Assembly (NCBI GenBank): GCA_013365365.1
Contig: JABVXU010000330.1
Coordinates: 1-62,480, forward strand
DNA length: 62,480 nt
Origin: Cruorifilaria tuberocauda
Lineage: Eukaryota > Nematoda > Chromadorea > Rhabditida > Onchocercidae
Direction: 5' to 3'
Part shown: positions 61,744-62,480 of the stretch, one piece after another
Layout of the letters: every line of letters begins with the position of its first letter
Numbering within the stretch: the stretch's first letter is position 1
Position numbers and translations under genes: made by a program
Notes under the pieces: model-generated
What the model was told of the DNA's origin: nothing
What the model saw: the letters and a program-made list of their open reading frames with translations, nothing else
Database searches by the model: none

Positions 61744-62145
61744 ATGGTTCCCTTGATTGAGGGATTCATAGAAAAAATATATGCAAACGATGTGGTAATG
61801 ATAACGTATGTACTCTCCGCACAACAAATTGTAAGAAAGAAATTGGAAAATGGAACAAAGCAAATTACGACCATTAAAGATGTAAAAAAATATTTATTTT
61901 TCTTGAGAGACTACTTAATTCGCTCGAGTTCTTTTCAATTTTTATTCCTAAAGAATTTATGTAGCTCACGAAGAATTGATGAAAGAAATAAGAATCGCTT
62001 ATATCTGGTCTCCAATTTCACTGGAATGGATGACATTAGAATGCAGTACCCATTTAAAGAAATGAAAGCTATTGAACGACTAAATATCACAAAGAATTCC
62101 CACCTTTCATCGCAATTGAAAAAGGTCAGAACTAAGTTGGTTTGA
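61744..62145 (+). other. 133-codon uninterrupted open frame, function unknown
   Basis: One of the longest uninterrupted frames in the window, starting at ATG. It is rich in Lys, Leu, Ile and Asn, with no domain, signal peptide or membrane segment that I recognise. The sequence after the stop runs about 300 bases to a pure A run at the window edge. It could be a small single-exon gene, a retrocopy or a chance ORF; in such AT-rich DNA a frame of this size is uncommon but not decisive. Confidence 0.3.
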
Positions 62146-62446
62146 ACAAAACGCTATGAAATTCAAAAGACAAACAACAATAATTTAATTTTCCATTTGA
62201 CATGCTGAATACAATGGCATCAATCTGACATGGCTACAATGGATGTTTGATGTTGACGCTTACCTACTATGAGTCCTACAAGTGCGTTAAGGAACGTACT
62301 TTGAAAATCCCAAATCTTTCATACGATTTAAATGCGCTTCTATCAAAAATAACCACTCTAATACTTAAATGCAAAGTTCCGAAAGTAGTAATTTGAGCGA
62401 AAATTCATTTTAGTCAGTAATATGTTTCTTTAGCACTAGTTGAAAT

Positions 62447-62448
<2 letters not shown>

Positions 62449-62480
<32 letters not shown>
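62449..62480 (+). repeat. poly(A) run at the window end
   Basis: About 30 consecutive A bases reach the last base. It is either a genomic homopolymer where the assembly stopped or the tail of an inserted retrocopy. No AATAAA is visible shortly before it. Confidence 0.9.

Noticed and set aside
1..62480. CRISPR arrays, prokaryotic operons, tRNA genes, Wolbachia-like or viral insertions
   Set aside because: No regularly spaced repeats, no tRNA B-box (GGTTCGANTCC) in context, and no bacterial or viral coding stretch was recognised on either strand.

Overview
The window looks like a piece of a nematode nuclear genome, probably from a spirurid or filarial species. The evidence is its high AT content, short introns with TTTCAG-type acceptors, an acceptor-like TTTCAG/TTTTAG a few to about 25 bases upstream of most start codons (expected for spliced-leader trans-splicing), a recognisable fem-2 gene, a membrane-anchored major-sperm-protein-domain gene, and PEN-2 and E-Syt sequences closest to nematode forms as I remember them. 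The species is not determined. All gene models below were built by hand, by joining ORFs through GT/AG sites and checking that intron phases agree. For most genes the exon lengths sum to a whole number of codons.

Layout. 1-7.3 kb: a plus-strand matrix metalloprotease whose 5' part is not seen. 7.3-11.7 kb: nothing recognisable. 11.7-22.1 kb, minus strand, transcribed right to left: IGBP1/TAP42 (PP2A regulator), then PHAX (snRNA export adaptor), then an unrecognised acidic/coiled gene with a one-base frame break and two possible last exons. These three could be one operon. 22.4 kb: a degenerate 5S-rRNA-like sequence. 22.9-28.0 kb, plus strand: two tandem, strongly diverged TMEM177 paralogues, the second with two phase-compatible last exons. 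28.7-29.4 kb: PEN-2, a gamma-secretase subunit. 31.8-34.2 kb: a TMEM144-type transporter. 36.7-43.3 kb, minus strand: C1QBP/p32 followed by FEM-2 (PP2C phosphatase), another operon-like pair. 44.3-46.7 kb, plus strand: a protein with an N-terminal membrane anchor, a very long Lys/Glu linker and a C-terminal MSP domain. 48.6-50.7 kb, plus strand: EEF1AKMT2/METTL10 lysine methyltransferase. 51.6-58.5 kb, minus strand: extended synaptotagmin. 59.7-61.1 kb, minus strand: BCAS2/SPF27, with an apparent GC-AG intron. The right edge holds a 133-codon open frame and ends in a pure A run.

Most genes are housekeeping (splicing, snRNA export, mitochondrial, phosphatase control). The parts that look lineage-specific are the MSP-anchor protein, the MMP with its cysteine-containing tail in place of hemopexin, the TMEM177 duplication and fem-2. 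I saw no CRISPR, prokaryotic operon, complete transposon, tRNA gene or viral insertion.
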